A stretch of 38,558 nucleotides of DNA from positions 1 to 38,558 of the forward strand of contig NZ_JNZP01000038.1 in NCBI RefSeq assembly GCF_000725545.1. Reading direction: 5' to 3'. The position numbers and the translations under genes are program-made. The DNA is from Streptomyces exfoliatus. GTDB lineage: Bacteria; Actinomycetota; Actinomycetes; Streptomycetales; Streptomycetaceae. The notes under the pieces were generated by a model. The model was not told the DNA's origin. It saw nothing but the letters and a program-made list of their open reading frames with translations, and ran no database searches. This document shows, one piece after another, positions 18,003 through 26,517 of the stretch (its first letter is position 1; every line of letters begins with the position of its first letter).

Positions 18003-18190
18003 GATGGAGAATCCCCCTCAATTCGTCCCGATCACCCTGGCCTGCCAGGGCTTTGGCGGCCGGATCACCCTACCCGCCCCACGAACACCACGGGACAGCA
18101 GGCATAGTAGGGGGCCGGTCCGACGGCCGGGGCCCGGGTGCCACTCCCCGGCTCCCGCGCGAAGATCGCGCCTGACGAGAATGGGGACTC
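18003..18190. promoter_or_regulatory. Divergent control region eccE / eccB with a duplicated GATCACCCT word
   Basis: This 188-base region must drive both T7SS arms. GATCACCCT occurs at 18030-18038 and again at 18063-18071. The copies are 33 bases apart, about three helical turns, in the same orientation. A CATAGT near 18104 could be the eccB -10, but the -35 is poor. The word could be an operator half-site. Confidence 0.35.
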
Positions 18191-19741
18191 ATGGCATCGC
18201 GGCGGGACGAGCTCAACGCGTACACCTTTGCGAAGAAGCGCACGGTGGCGGCATTCCTCCAACCCTCGCCCTCCGGCACGGAGGAGGGGGCACCGAGGCC
18301 GCTGCGCGCGATCGTCCCCGGACTGATCGTCGCCGCGCTCGTCGTCGCCGGCTTCGGCGCCTGGGGCATGTTCAGCCCCCAGGCCCCCAAGGGCTGGGAC
18401 GTTCCCGGCACCCGGGTGATCGTCGGCAAGCAGTCGACGACCCGGTACGTGGTCCTGGAGACCGGCAAGGGCAAGGACAAGAAGACCCTGCTCCACCCCG
18501 TCCTCAACCTCGCCTCCGCGCGCCTCCTCCTCAACCCCGACCAGTTCCAGGTCGTGCAGGTCGCGGACAAGGAGCTCGACAAGGGCAAGCCGCCGCGCGG
18601 TCCGATCCTCGGCATCCCGTACGCCCCCGACCGACTGCCCACGGCCGACGAGGCCGGCAAGCCCAAGCGCTGGGCGGTCTGCGAGCAGCCCGGCGGCGGT
18701 GCGGGCGCCGGCGTCCAGAAGGCGACCTTCCTCTTCGCCGAGCGGGACCTCGCGCGCACCGAGGGAGCCGGCCGGCTCAAGGACGGCGAGGTCCTCTACG
18801 TCAAGGGACAGAAGGGCGCCGCCCAGTTCCTCGTGGACCACACGGGCACCAAGTACCCGCTGAAGGCCGACTCCGTCGGACTGCTCACCGCCCTCGTCGG
18901 ACCCGCCAAGGAGCCGCAGGCCGTCACCGACGACTGGCTCGCCACCCTGAAGACCGGTGACGAGGTGGACTTCCCGCACATCGACGGAGAGGTCGGTGCC
19001 CCCACCGAGGTTCCCGGCAGCACTCTGAACGCGACGGAGAGCCGGATCGGCATGGTCCTCCTCGCCCAGACCGGCTCCGGACCCCAGCACTACGTCGTCC
19101 TCGCCGGAAAGGTCCAGCCGGTCACCTCGTTCACCGCCTGGCTGCTCATCAGCTCCCGGCAGACCAACGTCCTCGACATGGACGGCCGTGCGACCACCGT
19201 CGACGCCTCCTCCTTCGTCCCGGACTCCACCGTCTTCCACGCCGCCGCGCGCTGGCCGCGGCTGCAGTCCAAGACGGTCAACGCCGCCACCGGCGCGGGC
19301 GCCCGCGACACCGTATGCAGCGTCCTCACCGGCGTCGACGAGAAGGGCGGGACGACCCTCACCACGTGGGCCGGCGCCGAGTACCCCGCCGACATCACCG
19401 CCGGTGGCACCAGCACGTACGTCACCCCGGGCACCGGCCTGCTCTACACGCAGACCCAGGGCAGCGGCCAGCAGACGCCCGACGGCTCGCTGTTCCTCGT
19501 CACCGACACCGGCCTGCGCTACGCCGTCCAGGCCAACGGCGACAGCGACTCCGCCCGCTCCGAGATCGGCGCGGGCGACAAGGAGCAGCCCACCGACGAA
19601 CGCCCGGAACCCAGCGACGCCCAGAAGCGTCTCGGCTACGAGAAGGTCATGCCGGCCCGCGTCCCGATCGAATGGTCGGAGTTCCTGTCGAAGGGTCCCC
19701 GGCTCGACACCAACAGCGCGCGTCAGCCGCAGGGTTCCTAG
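18191..19741 (+). CDS. eccB: Type VII secretion protein EccB
   Basis: EccB is a single-pass membrane component of the ESX channel with a large extracytoplasmic domain. The 516-residue protein begins with the conserved SRRDELNAYTFAKKRTVAAF segment. One membrane helix follows at about 41-60, then repeated beta-rich R-domains. Cys164 and Cys376 can form the family disulfide. The tail from about 460 is acidic, then ends in IEWSEFLSKGPRLDTNSA, which matches EccB C-termini. The ATG at 18191 has GGGGAC just upstream. It heads the plus-strand unit eccB-mycP-esx-esx; the mycP start lies only a dozen bases after its stop. Confidence 0.95.
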   Translation: MASRRDELNAYTFAKKRTVAAFLQPSPSGTEEGAPRPLRAIVPGLIVAALVVAGFGAWGMFSPQAPKGWDVPGTRVIVGKQSTTRYVVLETGKGKDKKTLLHPVLNLASARLLLNPDQFQVVQVADKELDKGKPPRGPILGIPYAPDRLPTADEAGKPKRWAVCEQPGGGAGAGVQKATFLFAERDLARTEGAGRLKDGEVLYVKGQKGAAQFLVDHTGTKYPLKADSVGLLTALVGPAKEPQAVTDDWLATLKTGDEVDFPHIDGEVGAPTEVPGSTLNATESRIGMVLLAQTGSGPQHYVVLAGKVQPVTSFTAWLLISSRQTNVLDMDGRATTVDASSFVPDSTVFHAAARWPRLQSKTVNAATGAGARDTVCSVLTGVDEKGGTTLTTWAGAEYPADITAGGTSTYVTPGTGLLYTQTQGSGQQTPDGSLFLVTDTGLRYAVQANGDSDSARSEIGAGDKEQPTDERPEPSDAQKRLGYEKVMPARVPIEWSEFLSKGPRLDTNSARQPQGS

Positions 19742-19753
19742 GGGGTGGCACCG

Positions 19754-21037
19754 GTGACGACGACGTACCGCACGGCCGCGTACCGCCCTGCGGCCCACCG
19801 CGCGGCCGCCCTGCTCGCCGCTGGCACCCTCACCGCCCTCCTCGCGGCGCCCGCGGCGGCCGCCGCGCCCCGCCAGGACGGACCGGCCCTCGACGGCAGC
19901 GGCGAGTGCACCTTCCCGATGAAGAAGCAGATCGAGGGCACCCCCTGGCCGCTCCAGCGGGTCCTCCTGGACGAGCTGTGGCAGGACACCAAGGGCAAGG
20001 GCGTCCGGGTCGCCGTCATCGACACCGGAGTCGACGACGTCAACCAGCAGCTGCGGGACGCCGTCGACGCCAAGGCCGGCAAGGACTACCTGAAGCCCGA
20101 CAAGAAGAACCCCGGCTTCGGCGACGAGAAGCGCGGCAAGACCGACGGCACCGTCGACGACGTCGGCCACGGCACCAAGGTCGCCGGCATCATCGCCGCC
20201 CGCCCCCGCAATGGCACCGGCTTCGTCGGCATCGCTCCCGAGGCGACGATCATCCCGATCCGGCAGAACGACGAGAAGAACAGCGGCAAGTCCGACACGA
20301 TGGCCCTCGCCATCGACCACGCCGTGGCCAAGCGCGCGGACGTCATCAACATCTCGCAGGACACCACCCAGGCCCTCAAGGCCGATTCGCCCATGGGCCT
20401 CGCGATCGCCCGCGCGATCAAGGCGGGCGTCGTCGTCGTCGCCTCCGCCGGCAACGACGGCATGGACGGCAAGCTCAAGAACACCTACCCGGCGGCCTTC
20501 CCCGGCGTCCTCGCCGTCGCCTCCTCCGACCGCAACAACGAGCGCGCCGCGTTCTCCCAGTCCGGCACCTTCGTGGGCGTCGCGGCGCCCGGCGTCGACA
20601 TCGTCTCCACCGTCCCCGGCGGCGGCCAGTGCGTCGACAACGGCACCAGCTTCTCCGCCCCCTACGTCGCCGGAGTCGCCGCCCTGCTCCGCGCCAAGTA
20701 CCCGGAGTGGACGGTCGCGCAGATCGTCACCCGCATCCAGCAGACCGCGGTCCGCTCCGTCAACGGACGCGACAACCACGTCGGCTGGGGCGTGGTCGAC
20801 CCGGTGCGGGCGCTCGCCGACACCCCCGGCACGCCGCCCTCCTCGCCCACGCCCGATCCGGGGCCGCCCAAGCCGCCGGCCCCTGAGCCGGCCCGTCTGG
20901 CGCTGTCGGAGACGCCTCAGGAGCGCTCGGAACGGCTCGCCACCTACGCGTTGGGGATCGGTGTCGTCCTGGTGGCCGTGGTCGCCGGAACCGCCACCGT
21001 GATCCGCGACACCCACCGCCGGAGGGGGGCCCGTTGA
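19754..21037 (+). CDS. mycP: Type VII secretion mycosin protease MycP
   Basis: MycP is a membrane-anchored subtilisin-like serine protease required to stabilise the ESX complex. The GTG at 19754 has GGGGGTGG at 19741-19748 and gives 427 residues; an in-frame GTG at 19745 is an alternative. A signal peptide ends in an Ala run near residue 38. The catalytic triad is Asp90 (VAVIDTGVDD), His139 (GHGTKVAG) and Ser299 (NGTSFSAP), with oxyanion Asn234 (SAGNDG). Cys52 and Cys293 may be bridged. A Pro-rich linker at about 358-380 leads to a membrane helix at 398-416 and the basic tail HRRRGAR. The order eccB-mycP with 12 bases between genes indicates one operon. Confidence 0.94.
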   Translation: MTTTYRTAAYRPAAHRAAALLAAGTLTALLAAPAAAAAPRQDGPALDGSGECTFPMKKQIEGTPWPLQRVLLDELWQDTKGKGVRVAVIDTGVDDVNQQLRDAVDAKAGKDYLKPDKKNPGFGDEKRGKTDGTVDDVGHGTKVAGIIAARPRNGTGFVGIAPEATIIPIRQNDEKNSGKSDTMALAIDHAVAKRADVINISQDTTQALKADSPMGLAIARAIKAGVVVVASAGNDGMDGKLKNTYPAAFPGVLAVASSDRNNERAAFSQSGTFVGVAAPGVDIVSTVPGGGQCVDNGTSFSAPYVAGVAALLRAKYPEWTVAQIVTRIQQTAVRSVNGRDNHVGWGVVDPVRALADTPGTPPSSPTPDPGPPKPPAPEPARLALSETPQERSERLATYALGIGVVLVAVVAGTATVIRDTHRRRGAR

Positions 21038-21075
21038 CCCGCGTACCGGTCAAGTATCCGGACCCTCCTTTGCAG

Positions 21076-21104
21076 TTGGAACTGCCGCCGTCAATGGATA
21101 AAGT
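21076..21104 (+). promoter_or_regulatory. Promoter of the esx gene pair
   Basis: TTGGAA (21076-21081), a 17-base spacer and TAAAGT (21099-21104) form a good HrdB-type promoter. Transcription would begin near 21111 and leave a leader of about 115 bases. That leader contains a 7-bp hairpin (21160-21166 with 21176-21182). It would let the substrates be made in excess of eccB and mycP. Confidence 0.6.
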
Positions 21105-21227
21105 GACCGCTGGGCGCACGGCAGTGCGATCCCAGCACGGGGGCGGCATCAGAAGATTCCCGTCCGCATCACGACCGGACGGCCCGACGGCCCAGCCGTC
21201 GACGCCGCCGAAGGAAGAAGGGGCAAG

Positions 21228-21560
21228 ATGTCGAAAGACCTGAACGTAACCAGTGCCGAACAAGTCAAGCTCGCCGGCCGGATCCAGGACTTCTCCGACG
21301 AGCTCCAGTCCCGCATCACCTCCCTCAACGGCGTGGTGGACCGCGTCCAGGCGGGCTGGCAGGGCGCTGCGAGCAAGGAGTACGACCGGGTCCAGAACGA
21401 CCTGAACATGCGTCTGCGCAGCATGCGCGCCGAGCTCACCAAGCTCGAGGAGATCATGCGCATGAGCGCCGACGGGTTCACGCAGGAGGAGGAGGACCGC
21501 CTCCGGTCCTTCCGCACCATGGACAGCTCCGGCGGGCAGAGCGCCATCCTCGGCGTCTGA
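21228..21560 (+). CDS. WXG100-family ESX secreted protein (first of the pair)
   Basis: This 110-residue protein is predicted to form a helix-turn-helix hairpin with the WxG motif W44-Q45-G46 at the turn. The N-terminal helix spans about 10-40 and the C-terminal helix about 48-82. The tail of about 28 residues is polar and acidic, longer than in the partner. It has no YxxxD/E export signal after the second helix, so export as a heterodimer with the next gene product is likely. AAGGGG lies just before the ATG. The gene follows mycP by 190 bases with its own promoter. By family knowledge such pairs in S. coelicolor affect sporulation. I have not assigned the letter A or B. Confidence 0.93.
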   Translation: MSKDLNVTSAEQVKLAGRIQDFSDELQSRITSLNGVVDRVQAGWQGAASKEYDRVQNDLNMRLRSMRAELTKLEEIMRMSADGFTQEEEDRLRSFRTMDSSGGQSAILGV

Positions 21561-21613
21561 GCCGTCCGACCCGACCAGTCCTCCGCGCCACTCAAACTTC
21601 AGGAGTCATCATC

Positions 21614-21904
21614 ATGACCACTGCGGTCAATTACGACACCGTGACGCAGGCGGCGGCCGACACCCGCCTCACCTCCAGCACGCTCACCCAGAAGCTCGAC
21701 GACCTCATGGCCGAGGTGAACCGCGTCGCCTCCAACTGGGAGGGTGAGGCGAAGGTCGCCTACCGCGAGAGCCAGGACCGCCTGACCCGCGACATGGCCG
21801 GCATGAACCAGGACCTGGCGCGCATCGCCCAGCTCCTCGACGAGTCGGTCATGGGCTACCAGGACACCGACAAGGGCAACGCCGCCCGGTTCCGCATGAT
21901 GTGA
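21614..21904 (+). CDS. WXG100-family ESX secreted protein with YxxxD signal (second of the pair)
   Basis: This 96-residue helical-hairpin protein has W42-E43-G44 at the turn. After the second helix it carries Tyr82-Gln-Asp-Thr-Asp86, the YxxxD/E signal that ESX substrates present to EccC. The partner encoded 53 bases upstream lacks this signal. CAGGAG lies nine bases before the ATG. The gene ends 11 bases before a very strong bidirectional terminator. Export as a heterodimer through the EccBCDE complex is the expected role. Confidence 0.94.
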   Translation: MTTAVNYDTVTQAAADTRLTSSTLTQKLDDLMAEVNRVASNWEGEAKVAYRESQDRLTRDMAGMNQDLARIAQLLDESVMGYQDTDKGNAARFRMM

Positions 21905-21915
21905 GACCGCGCAGC

Positions 21916-21961
21916 ACGCGTGAGGGGGTGGCCCGTTCCGACGGGCCACCCCCTCACGCGT
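21916..21961. terminator. Perfect 21-bp terminator hairpin between esx and DUF397 genes
   Basis: Arms 21916-21936 and 21941-21961 are perfectly complementary over 21 bp around a TCCG tetraloop. It lies 11 bases after the second esx stop and 11 bases before the stop of the convergent DUF397 gene, so it should serve both strands. Confidence 0.92.
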
Positions 21962-21972
21962 ACCCGCCGGTG

Positions 21973-22266
21973 TCAGCGGAGGTCGAACTCGCCGTCACGG
22001 GCCCCCAGGACGAACGCGTCCCACTCGGCCTTCGTGTAGCGAAGGACCGTCTCCTTGTCGAGGGACGAACGCATCGCCACGGCCCCGTCGGGGAGCTTCG
22101 CGATCTCCACGCGCTCCTCGTCCGGGCTCGTCCCCGGGGCGCCCTCCCACTCGACGCCGGAGATGTCCAGCGCGTACAGCTCGTCCTTCTGGCGCTGCTT
22201 CTCGGCGGCCAGAGCGCTGTCCGTCGCGCTGTCGGCGCTGCTCGTGCTGGTGCCTGCGTCAGTCAT
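21973..22266 (-). CDS. DUF397-family small protein
   Basis: This 97-residue cytosolic protein has an N-terminal Ser/Thr/Ala-rich 35-residue stretch. The DUF397 core then runs through ISGVEWEGAP, VEIAKLPDGAVAMRSS, TVLRYTKAEWDAFVLG and GEFDL. DUF397 proteins are abundant in Streptomyces and are commonly paired with an Xre-family regulator; no such partner lies in this window. The ATG at 22266 has GAAGGGAA upstream. An extension to 22308 would run into a hairpin and is rejected. It follows eccC on the same strand, with a hairpin between them. A regulatory or anti-regulator role is possible from the family, but nothing here proves it. Confidence 0.82.
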   Translation of the reverse strand: MTDAGTSTSSADSATDSALAAEKQRQKDELYALDISGVEWEGAPGTSPDEERVEIAKLPDGAVAMRSSLDKETVLRYTKAEWDAFVLGARDGEFDLR

Positions 22267-22293
22267 CGGCGCGTTCCCTTCGCGGTGGTACGT

Positions 22294-22324
22294 CGGTCCC
22301 TCCCACACTAGTTGGGAGGGACCG
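22294..22324 (-). terminator. 12-bp hairpin between eccC and the DUF397 gene
   Basis: Arms 22294-22305 and 22313-22324 (CGGTCCCTCCCA and its complement) pair perfectly around a 7-base loop. It lies 47 bases after the eccC stop and 27 bases before the DUF397 start. It could terminate eccC transcription or attenuate read-through into the small gene. Confidence 0.7.
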
Positions 22325-22371
22325 TTCCGTTCAGCCGGAAGCGAGTGCCGCCCCGGCGGCCGCCGCGACGG

Positions 22372-25300
22372 TCAGTGCTGCTCGGGAAGCCAGCCCAGCT
22401 GCACGAGCGGCGTGCCCCGCTTCCGCGACACGAACGTGCCCCGGCCCGGCGGCATCGGACGGGCCCGGACGCTGCCCAGGATGTCGCCCTCCTGCGGATC
22501 GCCGGAGAGGACCATGCCCTGCGCGCCCAGCTCCCGCATGCGCTGCATGAACGGCTCGTACATCGCCCGCGAGGCACCGGCCTGGCTGCGCGCCACGATG
22601 AACCGGACGCCGACGTCCCGCGCGAACGGCAGGTTCTCCACGAGGACGGCGAGCGGGTTCCCCGAGTTTGTCGCCACCAGCTCGAAGTCGTCGACCAGGA
22701 CGAACAGTTGAGGACCCGTCCACCAGCTGCGGTCCCGCAGCTGCTGCGGTGTGATGTCGGGCTTCGGAGCCCGCCTCGTCATCACCGTGTTGATCGCTTC
22801 CATGTGCATCTGCATGGCCGAGGCCATCGGCGCGTACTCCAGGAGGTGCGAGGGCGCCACCGCCTCCAGCATGGTGCGCCGGTAGTCGCCCACCACGATC
22901 CGCGCCTGCTCCGGCGTGTACCGCTCGCACAGCTGCTTCGCGATGAGCCTCAGCAGCGCCGTCTTGCCCGACTCGCTCTCACCGAAGACCAGGAAGAACG
23001 GATCCGACTCGAAGTCGACGAACACCGGCTCCAGGTTCGTCTCGTCGATACCGATCGCGATGCCGTGCTGCGGGTACTCGAAGCCCTTCGGCAGCCGCTC
23101 CGCCGGCAGCTTGCGCGGCAGCAGCCGCACCGCGGGGGCCGGCGCCCCGGTCCAGCTCGCCCGTACCGCCTGGACGAACGCCGCCGTGCCCTCCGCGAGG
23201 TCGGCGGCCGAGCTCGACCCGTCGATCCGCGGCAGCGCCCCCATGAAGTGCAGCTTCTCCGGCACCTGGCCGCGCCCCGGCACCCCGGGCGGCACGTTCG
23301 CCGCGACCTTCCGGTCGAACTCGGAGTCCATGACGTCACCGAGCCGCAGTTCGAGACGGCCCAGCATCTGGTCCTTGAGCGCCGCCCGCACCTCCATGTA
23401 GCGCGAGGCGGTGATCACCACGTGGATGCCGTAGCCCAGACCGCGCGCCGCGAGGTCGGCGACGATCGGCTCCAGCATGTCGTAGTCGTTGCGGAAGCCG
23501 CCCCAGCCGTCGACGACCAGGAAGACGTCCCCCCAGGCCTCGCCCGGCAGCTCGCCCGCGGCCCGCTTGCGCCGGTAGGTCGTCATCGAGTCGATGGAGT
23601 GCGTACGGAAGAACTCCTCCCGCCGGTTCAGCACGCCCAGCACCTCGGCGACCGTCCGCCGCACCCGCTCGGGGTCGAGACGCGATGCCACCCCGCCGAC
23701 GTGCGGCAGGTCGGCGAGCGACACCATGCCGCCGCCACCGAAGTCCAGGCAGTAGAACTGCACCTCGGCAGGAGTGTGGGTGAGCGCGAACGACGAGATC
23801 AGCGACCGCATGATCGTCGACTTCCCGGACTGCGGACCACCCACCACCATCATGTGACCGGCGGCGCCGGAGAAGTCCCGGTACAGCACCTCGCGCCGCT
23901 GCTCGAACGGCTTGTCGATGAGACCGAGCGGCACCGTGAGCCCGCCCTGACGCGTGTACTCCGTCGCCGTCAGCCCCCGGTCCGCCGTCTGCGCGAGCCC
24001 CGGCAGGAGCTGGTCGAGCGAGGGCGCCTGGTCCAGCGGCGGCAGCCACACCTGGTGCGCCGGCACCCCCTGGCCCTCCAGCCGCCGCACGATCACGTCG
24101 AGGACGGTGTCCGCGAGCGCGTCGTCCTCCTCGGCCCGCAGCGCCGTCAGGTACGCCGGGTCCGGCGCCGCGTACACCACGGGCACCGGCGCCGCCGTGA
24201 ACAGCGCGGGACGCCGCTCCACCGGCATCTGACCGATCTCCAGACGGGGCCCGCCCGTCCGGTACGTCCCCGAGACGTACGCCGCCTTGAAGCGGGTCAT
24301 CTCGTCCGTACCGAACTTCAGGTACCCCGAACCCGGCACCGACGGCAGGTGGTACGCGTCCGGCACGCCGATCGCCGTCCGCGACTCCGCCGCCGAGAAG
24401 GTCCGCAGACCGATCCGGTACGAGAGGTACGTGTCCAGACCGCGCAGCTTGCCCTCCTCCAGGCGCTGCGAGGCGAGCAGCAGGTGCACACCCAGCGAGC
24501 GGCCGATGCGGCCGATCTGGATGAACATGTCGATGAAGTCCGGCTTGGCGGTGAGGAGCTCGGAGAACTCGTCGATCACCAGGACCAGCGAGGCCAGCGG
24601 CTCCAGCGGAGCACCCGCCGCCCGCGCCTTCTCGTAGTCGTGGATGTTCGCGTAGTTGCCCGCCGACCGCAGCAGCTCCTGGCGCCGCTGGAGCTCGCCG
24701 CGGATCGCGTCGCCCATGCGGTCGACCAGGGTCAGGTCGTCCGACAGGTTGGTGATGACCGCCGCCACGTGCGGCATCTGCGACATGCCCGCGAAGGTCG
24801 CGCCGCCCTTGAAGTCCGCGAGGACGAAGTTCAGCGTCTCCGAGGAGTGCGTCACCGCGAGACCCAGGACCAGCGTCCGCAGCAGCTCCGACTTGCCGGA
24901 ACCCGTCGCGCCCACGCACAGACCGTGCGGGCCCATGCCCTCCTGGGCGGCCTCCTTCAGGTCCAGCATGACCGGCTGGCCGTCCTCGCCGACACCGATC
25001 GGCACCCGGAGCCGCTCGGCCACCGACCGGGGCCGCCAGGTCCGCGCCACGTCCACCGAGGCCGCGTCGCCCAGGCTCAGCAGATCCGTGAAGTCCAGAT
25101 TGGCGAGCAGCGGCTCGTCGTCGTCCCCGCCGCCCATCCGCAGCGGCGCCAGCTGCCGGGCCAGCGCCTCGGCCGCCGGCAGCGAGATGCCGTCCGGCAA
25201 TCCCTCGTAGGCGAAGCCGCCGCCCGACTCCAGGCGCAGCCTGCCCGGCCGTACGACCACGGAGAGACCACCGCGCGGCTCGTCGAGGTCGCCGGACACC

Positions 25301-26334
25301 ACCTCCACGATCGTCACGCCCTGAAGGCCCTCGGGCGCGGCGAGCAGCGAGTCGGGCGGCACCATCCCGCCGTCGAGCACCACGACCACGTGCGGCTGGT
25401 CGAGCACCGGCTGGTTCTCCCGGGAGAACCGCGGCCGCCCGTCCAGCTTCGACCGGATCAGGTTCTCGAGCTCGCCCAGGTCATCGCCGAACAGCCGCTT
25501 CGTACCGGCCCCGTCGTAGCTGTCCGACTGGCCCGACACCTGCGTGTGCGGCAGCCACTTCGTCCAGTCCCAGCGCTCCTGCGCGGGCCGCGCCGCCACC
25601 ACGGCGAGCATCAGGTCCTCGGGGGAGTGCAGGGTCACCAGCTGCGCCACCAGGGCGCGCGCCGCGGCCTGCGCCGACTCCGTCTCACCCGACACCGTCA
25701 CGTGGTAGAAGGCGCGCATCGAGACCGCCATCGGCAGCCCGTCCAAGGTGCCGTGCACCGCGAGGAACTGCTGCATCGCCCCCGCGCACAGCGGCTCCAG
25801 CTCGTCCACCGGAGCCGTGTCCGGCGCCACCAGCGGAGTCGCCAACTGCTGTGCCCCGAGGCCGATCCGGGCCTGCCCGAAGTCATGGTCGCCGACCCGG
25901 CGCTCCCACACCCGCGAACCCTCGGCCACCACCGACCACAACTGCTCGGGCGAGGGGTGCAGATACAGCTGCGCGTCCCGCTGCCTGCGCGCCGTGCGCC
26001 GGACCGTACGCCGGGTCTGCGCGAGGTATTTGAGGTAGTCGCGGCGGACATCTGACATTTGCCCCTGCGTACCGCGACGGAATCTCACGAACTGGGCGAC
26101 GGCCATCGCGATCGTCGACACCAGCATCAGGGTGCCCATGATCCGCATGATCGCGGACGGCGTCATGAAGAAGAAGACCACCGACGAACCCATGCCGAGC
26201 ATCGGCAGGAGCTGCATCAACGCCGACTCCTGCTGTCCCCGCGGCAGTTCCGGCGGAGACTCCAGGACCAGTTCCCCACCGGGCACTTCCGGCGGAAGAG
26301 ACCTCGGCGGGCGTTTGACGACGATCTGGCTCAC
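22372..26334 (-). CDS. eccC: Type VII secretion ATPase EccC (three FtsK/SpoIIIE domains)
   Basis: EccC is the motor and substrate receptor of the ESX system, here as one fused 1320-residue chain. Two membrane helices lie at about 41-60 and 66-84, and then come three ATPase modules. D1 has Walker A GATGSGKS (475-482) and Walker B ending Asp588-Glu589. D2 has GGPQSGKS (832-839) but Asp942-Gly943. D3 has GESESGKT (1118-1125) and Asp1215-Asp1216. Only D1 keeps the catalytic Glu, in line with the family view that D1 hydrolyses ATP while D2/D3 bind and regulate. The GTG at 26334 (SQIVVKRPPRSLPPEVP) matches the family N-terminus. It has GAGGGA 11 bases upstream, and longer frames upstream lack conserved sequence. 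It is divergent from eccD. Confidence 0.96.
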   Translation of the reverse strand: MSQIVVKRPPRSLPPEVPGGELVLESPPELPRGQQESALMQLLPMLGMGSSVVFFFMTPSAIMRIMGTLMLVSTIAMAVAQFVRFRRGTQGQMSDVRRDYLKYLAQTRRTVRRTARRQRDAQLYLHPSPEQLWSVVAEGSRVWERRVGDHDFGQARIGLGAQQLATPLVAPDTAPVDELEPLCAGAMQQFLAVHGTLDGLPMAVSMRAFYHVTVSGETESAQAAARALVAQLVTLHSPEDLMLAVVAARPAQERWDWTKWLPHTQVSGQSDSYDGAGTKRLFGDDLGELENLIRSKLDGRPRFSRENQPVLDQPHVVVVLDGGMVPPDSLLAAPEGLQGVTIVEVVSGDLDEPRGGLSVVVRPGRLRLESGGGFAYEGLPDGISLPAAEALARQLAPLRMGGGDDDEPLLANLDFTDLLSLGDAASVDVARTWRPRSVAERLRVPIGVGEDGQPVMLDLKEAAQEGMGPHGLCVGATGSGKSELLRTLVLGLAVTHSSETLNFVLADFKGGATFAGMSQMPHVAAVITNLSDDLTLVDRMGDAIRGELQRRQELLRSAGNYANIHDYEKARAAGAPLEPLASLVLVIDEFSELLTAKPDFIDMFIQIGRIGRSLGVHLLLASQRLEEGKLRGLDTYLSYRIGLRTFSAAESRTAIGVPDAYHLPSVPGSGYLKFGTDEMTRFKAAYVSGTYRTGGPRLEIGQMPVERRPALFTAAPVPVVYAAPDPAYLTALRAEEDDALADTVLDVIVRRLEGQGVPAHQVWLPPLDQAPSLDQLLPGLAQTADRGLTATEYTRQGGLTVPLGLIDKPFEQRREVLYRDFSGAAGHMMVVGGPQSGKSTIMRSLISSFALTHTPAEVQFYCLDFGGGGMVSLADLPHVGGVASRLDPERVRRTVAEVLGVLNRREEFFRTHSIDSMTTYRRKRAAGELPGEAWGDVFLVVDGWGGFRNDYDMLEPIVADLAARGLGYGIHVVITASRYMEVRAALKDQMLGRLELRLGDVMDSEFDRKVAANVPPGVPGRGQVPEKLHFMGALPRIDGSSSAADLAEGTAAFVQAVRASWTGAPAPAVRLLPRKLPAERLPKGFEYPQHGIAIGIDETNLEPVFVDFESDPFFLVFGESESGKTALLRLIAKQLCERYTPEQARIVVGDYRRTMLEAVAPSHLLEYAPMASAMQMHMEAINTVMTRRAPKPDITPQQLRDRSWWTGPQLFVLVDDFELVATNSGNPLAVLVENLPFARDVGVRFIVARSQAGASRAMYEPFMQRMRELGAQGMVLSGDPQEGDILGSVRARPMPPGRGTFVSRKRGTPLVQLGWLPEQH

Positions 26335-26517
26335 CGGCGCATCAATCCCTCGTTGGAGGCGGGTTCGTGGCGGGAGCATCCGCTCGGCACCCCTGTCGGC
26401 AGCCGGGCGCACGGACTTCCCCCATGGGACGGCGATCCTACTTGCAGCCCCCACCGGCCGTCCCCGGTAGGGTGGCGCGCGCATCGTGCGCAACCGCGAA
26501 TCAGGGGGTCCACACAC
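26335..26517. promoter_or_regulatory. Divergent control region eccC / eccD
   Basis: These 183 bases separate the two starts. For eccD, TAGGGT at 26468-26473 is a good -10. A TTGCAG 20 bases upstream of it gives a rather long spacer. It would leave a leader of about 40 bases with AGGGGG before the GTG. No clear promoter was seen for eccC, and no GATCACCCT word as in the eccE/eccB region. Confidence 0.35.

Noticed and set aside
18065..21016. 983-codon open frame antisense to eccB and mycP
   Set aside because: It shadows two well-supported genes and has no independent start signal or domain.
22312..26055. 1247-codon open frame on the plus strand antisense to eccC
   Set aside because: It mirrors eccC codons and has Arg/His/Leu-rich composition with no recognisable domain. 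Such antisense frames are normal in very G+C-rich coding DNA.
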